The notes under the pieces are model-generated. The model worked only from the letters and a program-made list of their open reading frames with translations, was not told the DNA's origin and ran no database searches. A DNA stretch of 64,000 bases, taken from positions 5,162,985-5,226,984 of the forward strand of contig NW_006499563.1 in NCBI RefSeq assembly GCF_000471905.2. Direction: 5' to 3'. A program made the translations under genes and the position numbers. The DNA comes from Amborella trichopoda. Lineage: Eukaryota > Streptophyta > Magnoliopsida > Amborellales > Amborellaceae. The first letter of the stretch is position 1. Each line of letters begins with the position of its first letter. Shown here piece after piece: positions 42,561-53,800 of this stretch.

Positions 42561-43756
42561 TGCCTTCCCTGACCTACTTGTTATTGTGCGCGCACCACCC
42601 TCATTATCTCCCCAAGTGAGTCAAACCACCACTATACTCAATCCATGGCCTCCACGAACTGCCATTCGTCACCATCATTGTCCAGCTGTATGACCTTAAA
42701 CCATAGTGCACATCCCGACCGCTTGACGTTAAACTATTTTGCACAGGTCCTGGAGGCATGACCTTAAACACGCCGTCAAAAAAAAAAATTGATGAAATAA
42801 CGGGCATGGTGTATACCTTAACAAGGGAACGCTATGAGTAAAAATGATGGGCGGGCATTGTCAAGAAACCATTATTAAAAGAGTTTCGTGAATAAAAATC
42901 GGGCATGGTGAAAACCCGAAAGGGTATCATGAGCAAAAATGGATGAAAAGGGTGGACATAGCTCAAAGGTTATGGGTAAAAGAGCCCCAAAATAAAAATA
43001 AGTTGATAAAAATCGTCTCTACGGCACCACTTCCCAAGTTTAAGAAAAAATCCAAAAAGGATGCTTTGACCAATAAACAGGTTTATGTAGCACTTGCCTC
43101 AATAGGCAGCTTCAGCCCTCACTCAAAAGAATAAAATCCCTGGTAGCTCAATGCCAGGAATCCAAAATTGGGAGATTCATGGAAAAGATTCCGACAACTT
43201 GAGTCCAGTTACAAAAGGACTCGAAAGACAGAAGACTCGCCAAAACGCCAAGACAAGTCTCATGAGGAAGAACATTATTCCCATGAGTTCACAAACACAT
43301 TGTAGAAACAATCATTACAATGGCAAGAAACTGACAAAGCCAGGGGGAAACCTACCAGAGACATCGGCTCGTCTAGCCTACACGATCAGACCATCAGGAT
43401 CATCCATGACTGGACTCGGTAGACGAGACCTATAGTGGTACTCTGAACATCAAAAGCAAACCTGGTGTAGTAGCAAACTGTGACGACCAAAAGCAAACAA
43501 ACGAACTTAGACCAAATGAGAACAATGCCTTTCTTGCATGCATGAAATGTGCATGCCTTCTCCTTCTCTTCTCCCACTAATGTCTCCATAGACGGACCCG
43601 CGAACAATGCAATCCTACGTCTGAGCAGCCTAGTTACACCATTAATTGAATCTCCCAGGCATTCACGTGGTCCTGTGGCTTGGTAGGAAAAAAGAAAAAG
43701 TTGAACCAAATTTTTTGAATGATTGTCCTTCTCGCTTCTCTTGAAGTACAACATTC

Positions 43757-43768
43757 AGTGGGGCAAGT
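43757..43768 (+). promoter_or_regulatory. Polypurine tract of T2
   Basis: CAGTGGGGCAAGT lies directly before the 3' LTR. The same position at 54984 reads CGAAGGGGCAAGC. It primes plus-strand DNA synthesis. Confidence 0.6.
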
Positions 43769-46700
43769 TCTTTGAACATATTTTTCCGCACCTTGTCCTT
43801 GTTAGGAAGCAGGTCAATAAAGTCTATAAAAAAGTGGAAATTACTGACAGTCTCATAATGGCATTAGAACTCGTCAGGATCTTCAACGACACTTCAGAAG
43901 ACCACCTTCCAAGCTTCATCATGATTAGACATGTCTAAGGCTGTGAACACAAAGAAACAATTTCAGCGAAATCGGTCTCTATCATCCTGAAAGGGACCCC
44001 ATAACTAGAGCCATACGTTTGGTGCATCAAATAGTTATGGAGACCACTTCCATTAGATCTGCCACTGTCGAAAACCCCTATAGCTTAATTTTAAGCTTAA
44101 TCGGGCACTCCAAGACAAAGTTATGGGTAAAATACCGAAAAAAGGTTGGTCGCACACTATTCCCGTGTGGCCACCCTGCACTAAAACACCATTAAAGGTG
44201 GTTGTTTTTACGGTCACGGGTAGTCACTTTCGGGGCATATATCTCACTCGTTCCAAGTCGGATCTATCCCAAATTTGGTGAGCGTGTTCGTCTCATCAAG
44301 ACGAACAATTCGATATGTGGTACACCTTGTAATGACTCCCGAGCAGAGAGAAAAACTAAATGGATGTCGCTGATCCATGAAGAAAGTTGAAAACAATTTA
44401 GCAAAAACATGCCATTCGAACAGCCAGATCACGACGCTCGCATGCATAATCGGCAGGAAACTAATTGCATTATGTGCATAAGGTCCGAGGCTATCTTTGG
44501 TTCGATCCTCGCGTACGATGAATGGTTGGATTTCACACATGGAGGCATCAAAGCTGCTGTAAATTCCAGCTATCCGATGTCAAGATTCCGGCTAAAGACT
44601 AGAGACGACAAAATCTTCATCTGGACACGAATTAAGCTATGTTTATTGCAACGTGATTGTGACAACATGCTCAGTGTGATTCAGTGAATTAGTCACTAAG
44701 AAACATCAAGGAGCGAGCACACAATCGATCCAAAGTTTTCAAGATTCAAGTCTCATAATCATGGCTCAAAAGCATGATTCATGGCTCGAAGTTGGTATCA
44801 AAATGATCGCATACCGAGCCCTACAAGAAAATCATAATGGTTTGATCAAACGGGCATCAGAACGATCTCGAGTCAGCCATGAAAGATCGCGCAAGTTCTC
44901 GGGCAGGAGCAGGGACTGCTATGAAATTCCACACATAGTTAGGCAAGGGAAAAATAGTCCTTTTGTACCCATTTTTAGAATTTATTTAAATTCAATGAAA
45001 CTGTAATTATCTAAATTCTAGGTAGTTTTCTAATGTACACCCATGTTATAGCCCAATTCTATAAACAGGCATTGTCTCATTGTACAAAGGATGGATTCAT
45101 TCTTCTTGGATCAATCAATAAAATTTAGATTTTTGCTTGAGCTTGTGAGTACGTCTTGGAGAGAGAGAGGAAAGAGAAGAAAAGAGTCAGTACCCTTTGG
45201 GTAGGTAACTTTCTCTCTCCTCCCCTCTTTCTCTCTCCTCACCTTTTCTTATCTCTATCTTTATCTCTCTTCTTCTCATCTGTATCTCTTTCTCTCCCCT
45301 CTTTCTTGTCTCTATCTTTATCTCTCTTCTTCCCACCTCTATCTCCTTCCGTCTCACTCTTCTAATGCAATCGACGAAGCCTAGCACCAATTGGATTTCT
45401 CTCTCTTTTTCTGTCAATCGGTGATGCCTATTGTCGATTGGTTTTCTCTCTCCTCTTCTGTTAGTCAACAAAGCCTAACATCGATTGATTTTCTCTATCC
45501 TCTTTTGCTAGTCGATGAAGCCTAGCACCAGTTGATTTTCTCTCTCCTCTTTTGTCAGTCAGTGAAGCTTAGCACTTGTTGATTTTCTCTCTCTTTTTCT
45601 GTCAGTCGACAAAGTCTAACGTCGATTTATTTTCTCTCTCCTCTTCTGTCAGTTGGAGAGGCCTAGCATCGATTTTTTTTCTCTCTCCTCTTCTGTCCCC
45701 TAATGTCGGTTGGTTTTCTCTCTCTTTTTCTGTCACTCGATGAAGCTTAGAGCCAGTTGGTTTTCTCTCCCTTTTTCTGTCAGTCGGCAAAGCCTAGCGT
45801 TAGTTTGTTTTCTCTTTCCTTTTTTTTCAAAGTCAACGAAGCCTAATGCTGACTATATTTTGCCTCTCCTCATTTGTCAGTCGACGAAGCCTAATGCCAT
45901 TTGCATCTTCTCTCTCTTTGCCTATGTATAACACAGTCAGCGAAGCCCAACGTCGACTGTGTTTTCTCTCTCTTCCTTCTAACACAGTCAGCAATGCTTG
46001 GCGCTGACTCTGTCTTCCTTCCCTCTCTCTCTTTCATCTTTTCGCTATTCATACTCTTCTCTTCCTTTCTTCTCCCTCGTCCCTTCTATTCCCTTCTTCT
46101 CTTCTTATTCTTTTCTCATGGCCTTAATTATGTTATTCCTTCATTTCACTAAGAGGGATTGAGGTTAACCTCTCATGGGTAGTCCTGTCATCTAGACGTA
46201 ATGTTGTTGTGCTAAGATTGCTTGGCCCTCTTTATTGCCACGACAGACTGATCGTCGTGCCTAGCTAGTTAGTATGACGTCTAGTGGTAATCTAGTGAGT
46301 CGGTCTTAGTTTTCAAGCCCGTTTTGCTACCATGTCAGGTAAATTATTTTCCAGTTTAGTCACTGCTCTATCCTCTCACTCAATATTTCTCTCCCCTCGT
46401 CTTTCTTCTCTTCTTCTTTTCGAATGCGCATGCTTGTGTACGTTCATCAAAGAGGAAAAGGGTAAGGTCAGACCCATCTGCCTTATAACCTTTGCCATGT
46501 ATGTGTGTGATTGCAGAAAAAAAAAAGAATACAAGCCAAGAGAGCCGATTTTGAACCAGTTTTATTACTGGGGGGCTTTCTTCATGTTCTAAGAGGGCGC
46601 CCACGTGAGTCAGCCCAAGTAATTCCCGAACCTACCTCAAATTCCTCTCTCATTGGTTGGTAACACTTGCCCCCGTTCTCGAACTAGGTTCTTGAAAGAG

Positions 46701-46794
46701 CGATCTCAAAGATGTCCTGAGTCTGCCCTCAAAACTCGAGACATGTGCCTCCCAATCATCAATAACCTAAGGGCGAGATCGAGGAACCTAACCA
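43769..46794 (+). mobile_element. 3' LTR of T2 (subtype A2), 3.0 kb
   Basis: It opens TCTTTGAACATATTTTTCCG (the first TG has become TC) and closes CCTAACCA, followed by the CTTGG duplication. TATA is at 45059, AATAAA at 45117, a C/T tract at 45205-45355 and the 47-bp minisatellite at 45360-46020. The end block 46500-46794 matches the 5' LTR. Confidence 0.85.
45360..46020 (+). repeat. 47-bp hairpin minisatellite, second copy
   Basis: About 13-14 units of the same type as 29280-30180. The last units (ACACAGTCAGCGAAGCCCAA then CGTCGACTG) show the stem clearly. The unit number differs from the 5' LTR (about 18), so the array has changed length since insertion. Confidence 0.85.
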
Positions 46795-46799
46795 CTTGG
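46795..46799 (+). repeat. Target-site duplication of T2, right copy
   Basis: CTTGG is identical to 27722-27726. Confidence 0.8.
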
Positions 46800-46929
46800 T
46801 CTTACGATCCGAATTCCTACTGTCTTAATAGACTTCAGCAAAAACAAATAAAACTACTGAAAAATAACGCTGACCATGAGATCAACTTACTCAAGCCAAG
46901 AAAGAAATAAAAAAAAGAAAATATTTTGG

Positions 46930-48215
46930 CTATTCAGTCTTTGACTTTGGATCAAGATCTTTCTCCTTGAGTTCCGCCACGAAGGCCACCCATCGAGCCA
47001 ATTCGACTTCAGCCTCTTCCAAGCTGATGTCACATGTGTCCTCGGATTCATTTATTTGAAAAAGAGGCACTATCTTCTCGATGAGGCATGAGATCCTGAG
47101 CAGGAACAGAAGATTTGCCACGGAGTCTCAGAGATCTAAGGCATTGTGGAAGAGGGCATGCACATTCCCCCCCAAAAATCATAGTTCGAAGTGGTTGTGG
47201 GCTTGTCTTACTTAGTTAACCCCTCACTAGAAGAGGAATTTTTTCCCTTTCATGGCAAAATTTCCTTGAACATAAGGGTTGGAGAGTGTCGACGAAGTGG
47301 AAAGATAGGGCGATGATCTATCGCCTCTCCTGGAGAAGTGTAATTCTGATTATGACGAAACTGGCAAAGCACCCTCTAAGGGAAATATCCCTCTATGAAG
47401 TGCTGCCCCACTAGAATAAGACATGAATGCCCCATAGCAGATAGCAATAGTGATATGTTTTCAAGACCCCTGATCACCCAATCAAACGACGACAACTCGT
47501 CAAGAATCTTACGATAATAATTGACATCCCGGGGTCAGGTGGTGTCATTGACATTTGTCTATCCCAGAGCAGCAAATACGATCGTCGTTGATCGAGGAGG
47601 ACGAACAATGGTGACATGGTCCTAGGCCCAAATATGCAAAAAACAAGAGTCAAAGCATCCTAAAAGGTCACACAATAAAATTCCAGTACCTCGGAATGAT
47701 CAGGGGGAATTGGTTTGGGCAACACTTGTACTATCGCCCAGCCCAGACTTGGGTGACACTAGCCATGACGCCAACTTGAGAACCTCCCGAATCAAGCCAG
47801 GCTTTTTTTCAATTAATTTTTGTTGCAAAAATATGAGTTCTAGAACCCAAAACTACACAAAAAACTGAGTTCCAGGGGAAAAATAAACTAAACTTGTGTG
47901 AAAAAAATATACCTGCAAAATTAGGACACCATCCTCAGTAAATTGGTCACCTCACGTGACTCGATCGTGACGACCCCGGTATATGCCCATCAACAAGGTA
48001 GGAACAATGGTGTTACCCGCTCATTCCCAGAAGGCATGGACTAAAGGAATCAGAGAACTACGAACTATCTTACAACCACTCAAATGAGAATGAGCCGAAC
48101 GACACAAAAAGAGAAATTGTTCAGCGGCTCGAGATTGCTCTTGATTTTGGACCAGCAACTCCATATCAACCCACTGACCATGTGAAGAATAAGCAGCCCC
48201 CAACAGCAACAGCAC
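46930..48215 (-). pseudogene. Second antisense PMD-like relic
   Basis: On minus, an open stretch 48215-48021 ends HLSGCKIVRSSLIPLVHAFW. Further on GVVTIESREVTNLLRM (about 47975-47925) resembles the PMD pattern of a helix followed by T-x-T-L-x-D-V-x-x-L-L. A CAG/GTATAT splice-donor-like site follows near 47915. Later HIWA-stop-DHVTI (about 47635-47600) and NYYRKILDELSSFDWVIRGL (about 47520-47460) match the C-half. The last frame 47121-46930 is acidic and ends in DLDPKSKTE. Stops and frame changes are many. The PMD assignment rests on weak similarity and on the clearer gene at 23640-25748 in the same orientation. The border with the LTR of chromovirus copy 2 is unclear. Confidence 0.45.
47706..47775 (+). 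repeat. GGGCGACA-type word pair in the PMD relic
   Basis: ACACTTGTACTATCGCCCAG and TTGGGTGACACTAGCCATGA with GGGCGA/TCGCCC-type cores lie within a non-coding part that would be intronic on minus. They tie this block to T3, whose LTR and leader carry the same words. Confidence 0.6.
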
Positions 48216-48239
48216 AAGGCTTTATAGAAAGAGAAAGTT

Positions 48240-48891
48240 TGAGGGAAGGAAAGAGAGGGAAAACAACGTTGAGGGTGAGGACGAGCACGATTTATAGGTG
48301 CGTGGGTAGATGAAGCCAACTTTGGCTGACGTGGTGGGGTGGTTCAGAAAAGAGCTATGACTGGCGTCACTCTTGTGGCGCTGACAGGTACGGCCCAGCA
48401 CTGACGCCGCTGACGCCTGCACACTTGACCAACTGCTCCCAGCGTCACTCTAAGCGACGACACTCCTGACGGTAACACACTTGTGGCAATGATCCAAACG
48501 ACAACATACTTGCGGTGATGCTCCGGATGGCGATACTCGCTCACGGCGATGCTCCAGACGGTGACATACTTACGGCAATGCTCTAGACGGCGATACTCAC
48601 TCCAGATGGTGATACTCAATTCCATGCACACCATCACCACGTCTCACGCACGACGTTACATCTCCTTCCTTTCACCCACGGCGTTAGTCTGGCCAGTACA
48701 CAGCTTATACCTGCGGCAATACCCACATTTTCACATGGTGTTGCCTCCATGCTATATAGACAGCACTTGGCAAAATCACACGGACAGTGCTATCCTTCGC
48801 CCTTAGCGCCGGGCGTGCACTCCCGTCTCTTTTAACTTCCTTCTCTCTACTGCCGCGAGTGATCAGGCTCAGTTGAATTGTGGCCCTTACA
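48240..48891 (-). mobile_element. 3' LTR of chromovirus copy 2 (partial limits)
   Basis: On minus it starts TGTAAGGGCC at 48891 directly after the tract TGGGGGATGA. CACCTATAAATCG at about 48300-48288 is a TATA box with a C/T-rich leader behind it. The end is not certain: it could be near 48240, or at TGACGACCCC (47968, + strand), which would mirror the GGGTCGTGACA end of copy 1. Confidence 0.5.
48430..48620 (-). repeat. 15/30-bp minisatellite in LTR of copy 2
   Basis: On + strand CGGTGATGCTCCGGA and CGGCGATACTCGCTCA types alternate; the first type recurs at about 48484, 48513, 48544 and 48573 (29-31 bases). It lies between LTR start and TATA, the same place as the 18-bp array of copy 1. Confidence 0.75.
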
Positions 48892-48908
48892 TCATCCCCC
48901 ATTCAAAA
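48892..48908 (-). promoter_or_regulatory. Polypurine tract of chromovirus copy 2
   Basis: On minus TTTGAATGGGGGATGA directly precedes TGTAAGGGCC. Confidence 0.7.
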
Positions 48909-48929
48909 AGGATTTTGTCCCCAAAATCA

Positions 48930-50165
48930 TTAATCAAAGAGTTGGAGGTATTTTTCCCTAATTTCATCCTCCCGTTCCCACATTGATTCTTTCCTTGTGT
49001 GATATTACCATTGCACCGATACCAAGGGAATTTCTTTATTATGCAGCACCTGTACTCTTCAGTCCAATATCATAATTAGTCATTCAACGAGGTTAGGTCT
49101 TCCCAGGGACTGGCTTGTATTCCAAAACATGGGACCGGTCAGGTTGATACTTCCTTAGCAGTGATACTTGAAAGACATTATGGATATTGTCCAAATCAAG
49201 TGGCAGGGCAAGTTGGTATGCCACCCTCCCAATTCTTTCCAAAATTTCAAAAGGCCCAATGAACCGTGGGCCTAATTTCCCTTTCTTACCAAATATCATA
49301 ATGCCCTTGGTCGGCGATACCTTCAGGAGGACCTGGTCTCCTACCTCAAACTCGAGGTCTCTCTTGTGATTATCGACGTAACCCTTTTGTTGTCTTTGGG
49401 TTGTCCTGAGCTGTTCTCTAATTAAGGCAATCTTCTCAGAAGTTATCTGGACTAGATTAAGCCCCAACAATTTCCTCTCTCCTACCCCATCCCAAAAGGT
49501 GGGCGATCTACATTTCCTCTCATATAGGGCCTCATAAGGTGACATTGGGTGCTGGCTTGGAAGCTATTGTTTTAGGCAAACTCTATCAGGGGTAGGTGGT
49601 CCTCGCAGCTTCCTTTAAAATCAGTGACACAAGCCCTTAGCATATCTTTCAGTGTTTGGATGGTTCTTTCTGATTTGTCATCTGCCTGAGGATGAAAGGC
49701 GGTGCTAAAGGTAAGTTTGGTCCCCAAAGTTGATTGTAGGCTTGACCAAAATCTAGAAGTTAACCTGGGGTCCCTGTCTGACACAATGCTAATAGGAATC
49801 TCATGAAGTCTCACAATTTCTCTGATGTACAGCTGGGCCAACTTGTCCAACGTATAGGTCGTGCAAACCAGTAAGAAGTGAGCAGCCTTAGTTAGTCAGT
49901 CCACTATGACCCAGATACCATCATGCCCTGTACTTGACCTTGGTAACCCAGAGAAAAATTCCATTGCGATGTGTTCCCATTTCTACTTTGGTATGGGCAG
50001 AGGTTGTAATAGTCCAGTAGGTTTCTAATGTTCTACCTTCAGTTGTTGGCACATTAGACATTTAGCCACAAACTACACAACGTCAAGCTTCATGTTGTTC
50101 CACTAGAAAGTTCTTTTTTTATCCTGATACATCTTTGTACCCCCAAGGTGTATCGTGTAGGGAGA
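48930..50165 (-). pseudogene. Integrase with chromodomain relic (chromovirus copy 2)
   Basis: On minus the zinc-binding part is readable with stops (HHSPYTIHLGG, CLMCQQLK, about 50160-50040). In the core the first Asp is Glu (WEHIAMEFFSGLP), the second is kept ([15 protein letters not shown]) and the Glu is kept ([13 protein letters not shown]). The frame 49545-49093 is open and holds MSPYEALYERKCRSPTFWDG, GPRFIGPFEILERIGRVAYQ and NIHNVFQVSLLRKYQPDRS. A shifted frame then shows NKEIPLVSVQW and WERED, the chromodomain. Confidence 0.85.
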
Positions 50166-50386
50166 GTGGTGTGCTTCTTTCAGAATGGCTCTTTTCGCAC
50201 TTTCATCATTGGGAACACATATTCGACCCTTAAACCTCAACAGTCCATCACTGCCTACAGAGAAATCATCTTTCCCTCCATCTTCAATTCTTTAAGGATT
50301 TTCATCAGTTGGGAATTTTCTTTCTGAGCCACTCGGACTTATTGAAAGAGTTGGGGCTCCACCCTTAGACATGACAATACTTCACT

Positions 50387-50990
50387 CTATTCACCAAGAG
50401 GTTGAGATGGGTGCCACTCCACTACATCCTCTAATAACTTCATTTTTCGCACCATCAATTGTGCCATGGGGACCACGGTTTTCTGACTTAAGGCATGAAC
50501 CATTGTATTAGTCTTGCTTGGATGGTATTCGATTGTGCATTCATAGTCATTCAGTATGTCCACCCATCTCCTTTGCCTCAAATTTAACTCTTTTTGGGAA
50601 AACAAGTACTTGAGGCTCTTATGGTCTGTGAACACCATAAATTTTGCCCCATAGAGGAGTGCCTCCATATTTTTAGCGCAAATACTATTGTTGCAAGTTC
50701 CAAACCATAAGTAGGGTAGTTCTGCTTGTACAGCCTTAATTGCCTAGAGGCATAAGCAATAACCTTACCTCTCTGTATTAGTACACCCCCGAGCCTCTTA
50801 TGAGATGCATTAGTATAAATCACGAAATATTCATTTCCCTCATGCAATGCCAGGATCGGGGTGGTGGTCAGTCTCTTCTTAAGTTCTTGGAAACTTCTCT
50901 CCCAATCTTCTGACCACATAACTTTTATGCTCTTCTGGGTCAGTCGACTTAGGGGAAGTGCCATCTTTGAGAATATTTCCACAAAGCTCC
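50387..50990 (-). pseudogene. RNase H relic (chromovirus copy 2)
   Basis: On minus the frame at 51033-50584 shows [20 protein letters not shown] and [21 protein letters not shown] second frame (50668-50387) continues with [20 protein letters not shown] and YHPSKTNTMVHALSQK. As in copy 1 the first catalytic Asp is Asn (TNAS). A frameshift near 50660 separates the halves. Confidence 0.85.
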
Positions 50991-51428
50991 TGTAGTATTC
51001 AGCTGGCCCCAAGAAATTACGAACTTCGTTCACATATGCTGGTATCTCCCATTTAAGTATGGCTTCAACCTTAGAGGGGTCAATTGTGATCCCATCCTTG
51101 AAAATAATGTGACCTAAGAAGGTTACGTTGGGAAGCTAAAACTCACTCTCGCTTAATCTGGCATACAACCTTTCTGACTTTAGAGTTTGCAAAACAAATC
51201 TTAGATGCTGCTCATGTAACTCCTAGCTTTTTGAGTATACCAGAATTTCATCAATAAATACCACCACAAAGTCATCTAGAAAGGGATGGAACACCCTATT
51301 CATCAGATCCATGAATGCAGCAGGGGCATTGGTTAATCTGAACGACATCATAAGGAACTCATAATGATTGTATCATGTTCTAAAGACCATCTTCGGGATG
51401 TCCCCTTCCTTCACTCTTATTTGGTGAT
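50991..51428 (-). pseudogene. Reverse transcriptase fragment (chromovirus copy 2)
   Basis: On minus it begins HQIRVKEGDIPKMVFRT, then [20 protein letters not shown] and [15 protein letters not shown], where the second Asp of the catalytic pair is Glu. The frame at 51033 shows [20 protein letters not shown]. Fingers and protease are absent. The break at 51428 coincides with the start of a Tat LTR. Confidence 0.8.
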
Positions 51429-53465
51429 TGTTGGAAGATATTTTTTATCATCATGGGGTCCCCCGCTCAATAAAAGCATCGCAAATAGTGGAAATCCTAA
51501 CAGTCTCAAAATAACCCCGGAGCTGGGCAAGACTTCATGAGGTCTCTCAAAAGTCTCTTGCCAAGTTTTGTCACATTCTGATATGTCTAAGGCAGTACAG
51601 ATTAAGAAACAGTTCCGGCAAAATTGGCCTCCCCCTATAACTAAAGCTACATTTTTTATGTCTCAAATTGTTGTGGTACCATCACCATTGGATTTAGCAC
51701 AGTTGAAAACCCCCAGGGGCCAAATTTCAGCTCGAATGGACACTCTAGGAAAAGGTTATAGGAGAAAAAGTGAAACAAAGGGAGTCGCATGCTATTCCCA
51801 TGCGGCCACCCAGCAACTCCACACCATTGATGGGACAGTCATGAACAGTGACTTTCGACGCTCATATATCACCCGTCCCATGTCGGGTCGGGTTCAAATT
51901 CGGTGAGCATGTTCGTCCCATTAAGACGAGCGATTCGATATGTGGCACGCCTCGTGACGACACTCAAACTCGAAGAAAATCTAGAGAGAAGTAGTTGATC
52001 CATGAAGAAAGTGCAAGAAATTCAAAAGCATAATGCCTTGCTCGAGCGGCCGAATCATGTTGCTCGCGAGCCCGATCGACACGAGACTAACTTCATCGTG
52101 TGCATAAGGTCTCAAACCTTCTTTGACCTGAACCTCGTACATGATGAACGGTCGGATTCCACACACGAAGCCACTGCAAATTCTGTCGCCAGAATTTCAA
52201 ACTCTAGTGAAAATTCCAAAGTTGAAAAATATTTGTTTGGCCATGAAATCGAGCTGCTTTGTTGGCCCGTAATCGTAACGACATGCTTAATGTGATATAG
52301 CAAAGAAATCATCAAAAATCTTGAGGAACGAGAACACTATCGATCCAAAGTTTCAAGATCTATTCAAATTTCAAGTCACATGATCGTGCACTAAAAGCCT
52401 CGAAGTTGGTATCAAATTGATCGTCATGTCAAGCCCTACAAGAAAACAAACATCTTTTGATCAACTGGGCATCAGAACAACCCTAGATCATCCATGAAAA
52501 TCATGCACGATCTAGGGCAACACAGGGACTGTTATAGAATTCCACAAATTGTTAGGAAGGGGAAAATCTGTTATTTTGCACCCCATTTTCTAATTTCTTT
52601 TAATTCAATTTAGTCTTAATTTCAGTAATTAGGTATTTTCAATAATTAGGTTTACTTTCAATCATCCACCCATGTTTAGAGTAAATTCTATGTACACATA
52701 CTACCATTATACGCAGAGAATAAAAAGGAGGCACACACTAAATCCCTCGCAAAAGAGAGAGTTTTCACTTAATACAGTTTCTCTTTCTTACCATTGTTGG
52801 GTAACATTTGGAGAGAGAGAGCGAGGTGAGAGAAACTTTTGATCGGTACCCCTAAGCTTGAGGTAGATCTTCTCTCTCTTCCTTTTCTTTTCTTCTATCT
52901 TCTTCTTCTTCCTCTTCTTCTCTTTATTCTTCGTCTTCCATGTCTGAGTTCATCTCAAAGGCCATGCATGGCCATGGCATTGTCGTGCATGCCTCTCTGG
53001 TGGGCTCACAGGTCACGCATGACAGTGGCAGTGCCATGCGAGTGTCTTCTTCCCCTTTTGTTCGTCTGTCTCTCTCTCCTAGTGAGGCCTGTCGATGGTG
53101 CTGCTCATCACCATTTGCAGATGTAGCTTCAACGTCTCAGTGCAGAGCCCAGACGGCCAAACTTGTTGTTGCCCGCAGGGGCCTTCCCCTATTACACGCC
53201 TATCCCAGACGGTGATACCTATCGCAGCCCGTTAGAGGCCTCGGCAACACTTATCGCCCTCCGTGAGCTTCCTTTCCGTGCTCGGTGCTCATCGCTGGCC
53301 GTGAGCTTCCTCCACGCGTTCGGTGCTCATCGTCGTTCTTCCTACATCCCACACCTATCGCCATGCACCTTATGAGAACTATTATTGCATGCTTCACAAA
53401 TGGCTATCGCTGCACACCACCCACACAGGGGCGCATTACCTCCTTATGTTGCCAATGATGATATC
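51429..53465 (+). mobile_element. Tat family A LTR, subtype A1, 3'-truncated
   Basis: It opens TGTTGGAAGATATTTTTTAT and runs parallel to 1386-3400, including the GGTCACGCATGACAGTGGCA middle part typical of A1. It breaks off after GTTGCCAATGATGATATCAG and continues with a 32-bp repeat array of another copy. About 0.7 kb of the LTR end is missing. Confidence 0.75.
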
Positions 53466-53800
53466 AGTCCATTCTGCATGACCCTAAACTGCACAGCCTC
53501 AGTCCATGCTACACGACCCTAAACTGCCCGGCTTTGGACCATAAACTGTAGCGGAGTTCTAGTTGCACGACCTTAAATTTCACTGCCCTAGTTTTATGAC
53601 TTAAAACTACATAGCCTCGGTCCATTCTGCATGACCCTAAACTGCACAGCCTCGGTCCTTTCTACATGACCTTAAACTGCACAGCCTCAGTCTGTGCTGC
53701 ACGACCCTAAACTGCCCGGCTTTGGTCCTAACTATATGACCTTAAACTATAACGGAGGTCTAGTTGCACGACCTTAAACTGCATGGTCTTAGTTGCATGA
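53466..53800 (+). repeat. 32-bp repeat array, GACCCTAAACTG type
   Basis: CATGACCCTAAACTGCACAG and relatives occur about ten times at 29-35-base steps. Order of flanks is less regular than the 96-bp array of T2, so the higher-order phase is partly lost or never formed here. Confidence 0.85.

Larger units (their letters stand above)
39511..43768 (+). other. 3' non-coding region of T2
   Basis: This is 4.3 kb without sense coding signal. Contents in order: GGTTACAGG/GAGGTTACAAG repeats (39590-39830), an antisense 116-codon frame (39917-40267), AGCGCCGGTTG arrays (40260-40410, 41240-41430) with a minus-strand TATA between, CATCCCCAGTGGAGT repeats (41555-41775), the 96-bp higher-order array (42040-42560) and a stretch shared with the 3' ends of the other A-family copies (42570-43768). 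Confidence 0.65.
27727..46794 (+). mobile_element. Tat-lineage Ty3/Gypsy element T2, 19 kb with both LTRs
   Basis: LTRs at 27727-30967 and 43769-46794 belong to the same A2 subtype, with a perfect CTTGG duplication outside. Internal order is primer-binding site, leader ORF, gag, linker, RT, RNase H, aRNH (with a 726-base gap), INT, then a 4.3-kb non-coding 3' region and a polypurine tract. No protease domain is present between linker and RT. The size is usual for Ogre-like Tat elements. Coding parts are interrupted by many stops. The two LTRs differ at roughly one base in six over the ~250 bases I compared by eye, which points to an old insertion. Confidence 0.85.
48240..51428 (-). mobile_element. 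Chromovirus copy 2 (Tekay/Del type), minus strand, truncated in RT
   Basis: Read on minus from 51428: RT palm, connection, RNase H, integrase, chromodomain, polypurine tract and part of an LTR. It is the same clade as copy 1 (shared motifs throughout), but its LTR is shorter and its U3 repeat is different. The 5' two thirds are missing; RT begins exactly where the A1 LTR starts at 51429. Confidence 0.8.

Noticed and set aside
47968-47985. TGACGACCCC as the far end of the chromovirus copy 2 LTR
   Set aside because: It would mirror the GGGTCGTGACA end of copy 1, but PMD-like coding seems to run across it; kept only as an alternative.
48021-48215. A host gene with signal-peptide-like start (MLLLLGAAYSS)
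   Set aside because: The hydrophobic start comes from sequence near the LTR-PMD border; the downstream part fits a broken PMD relic better than a secreted protein.
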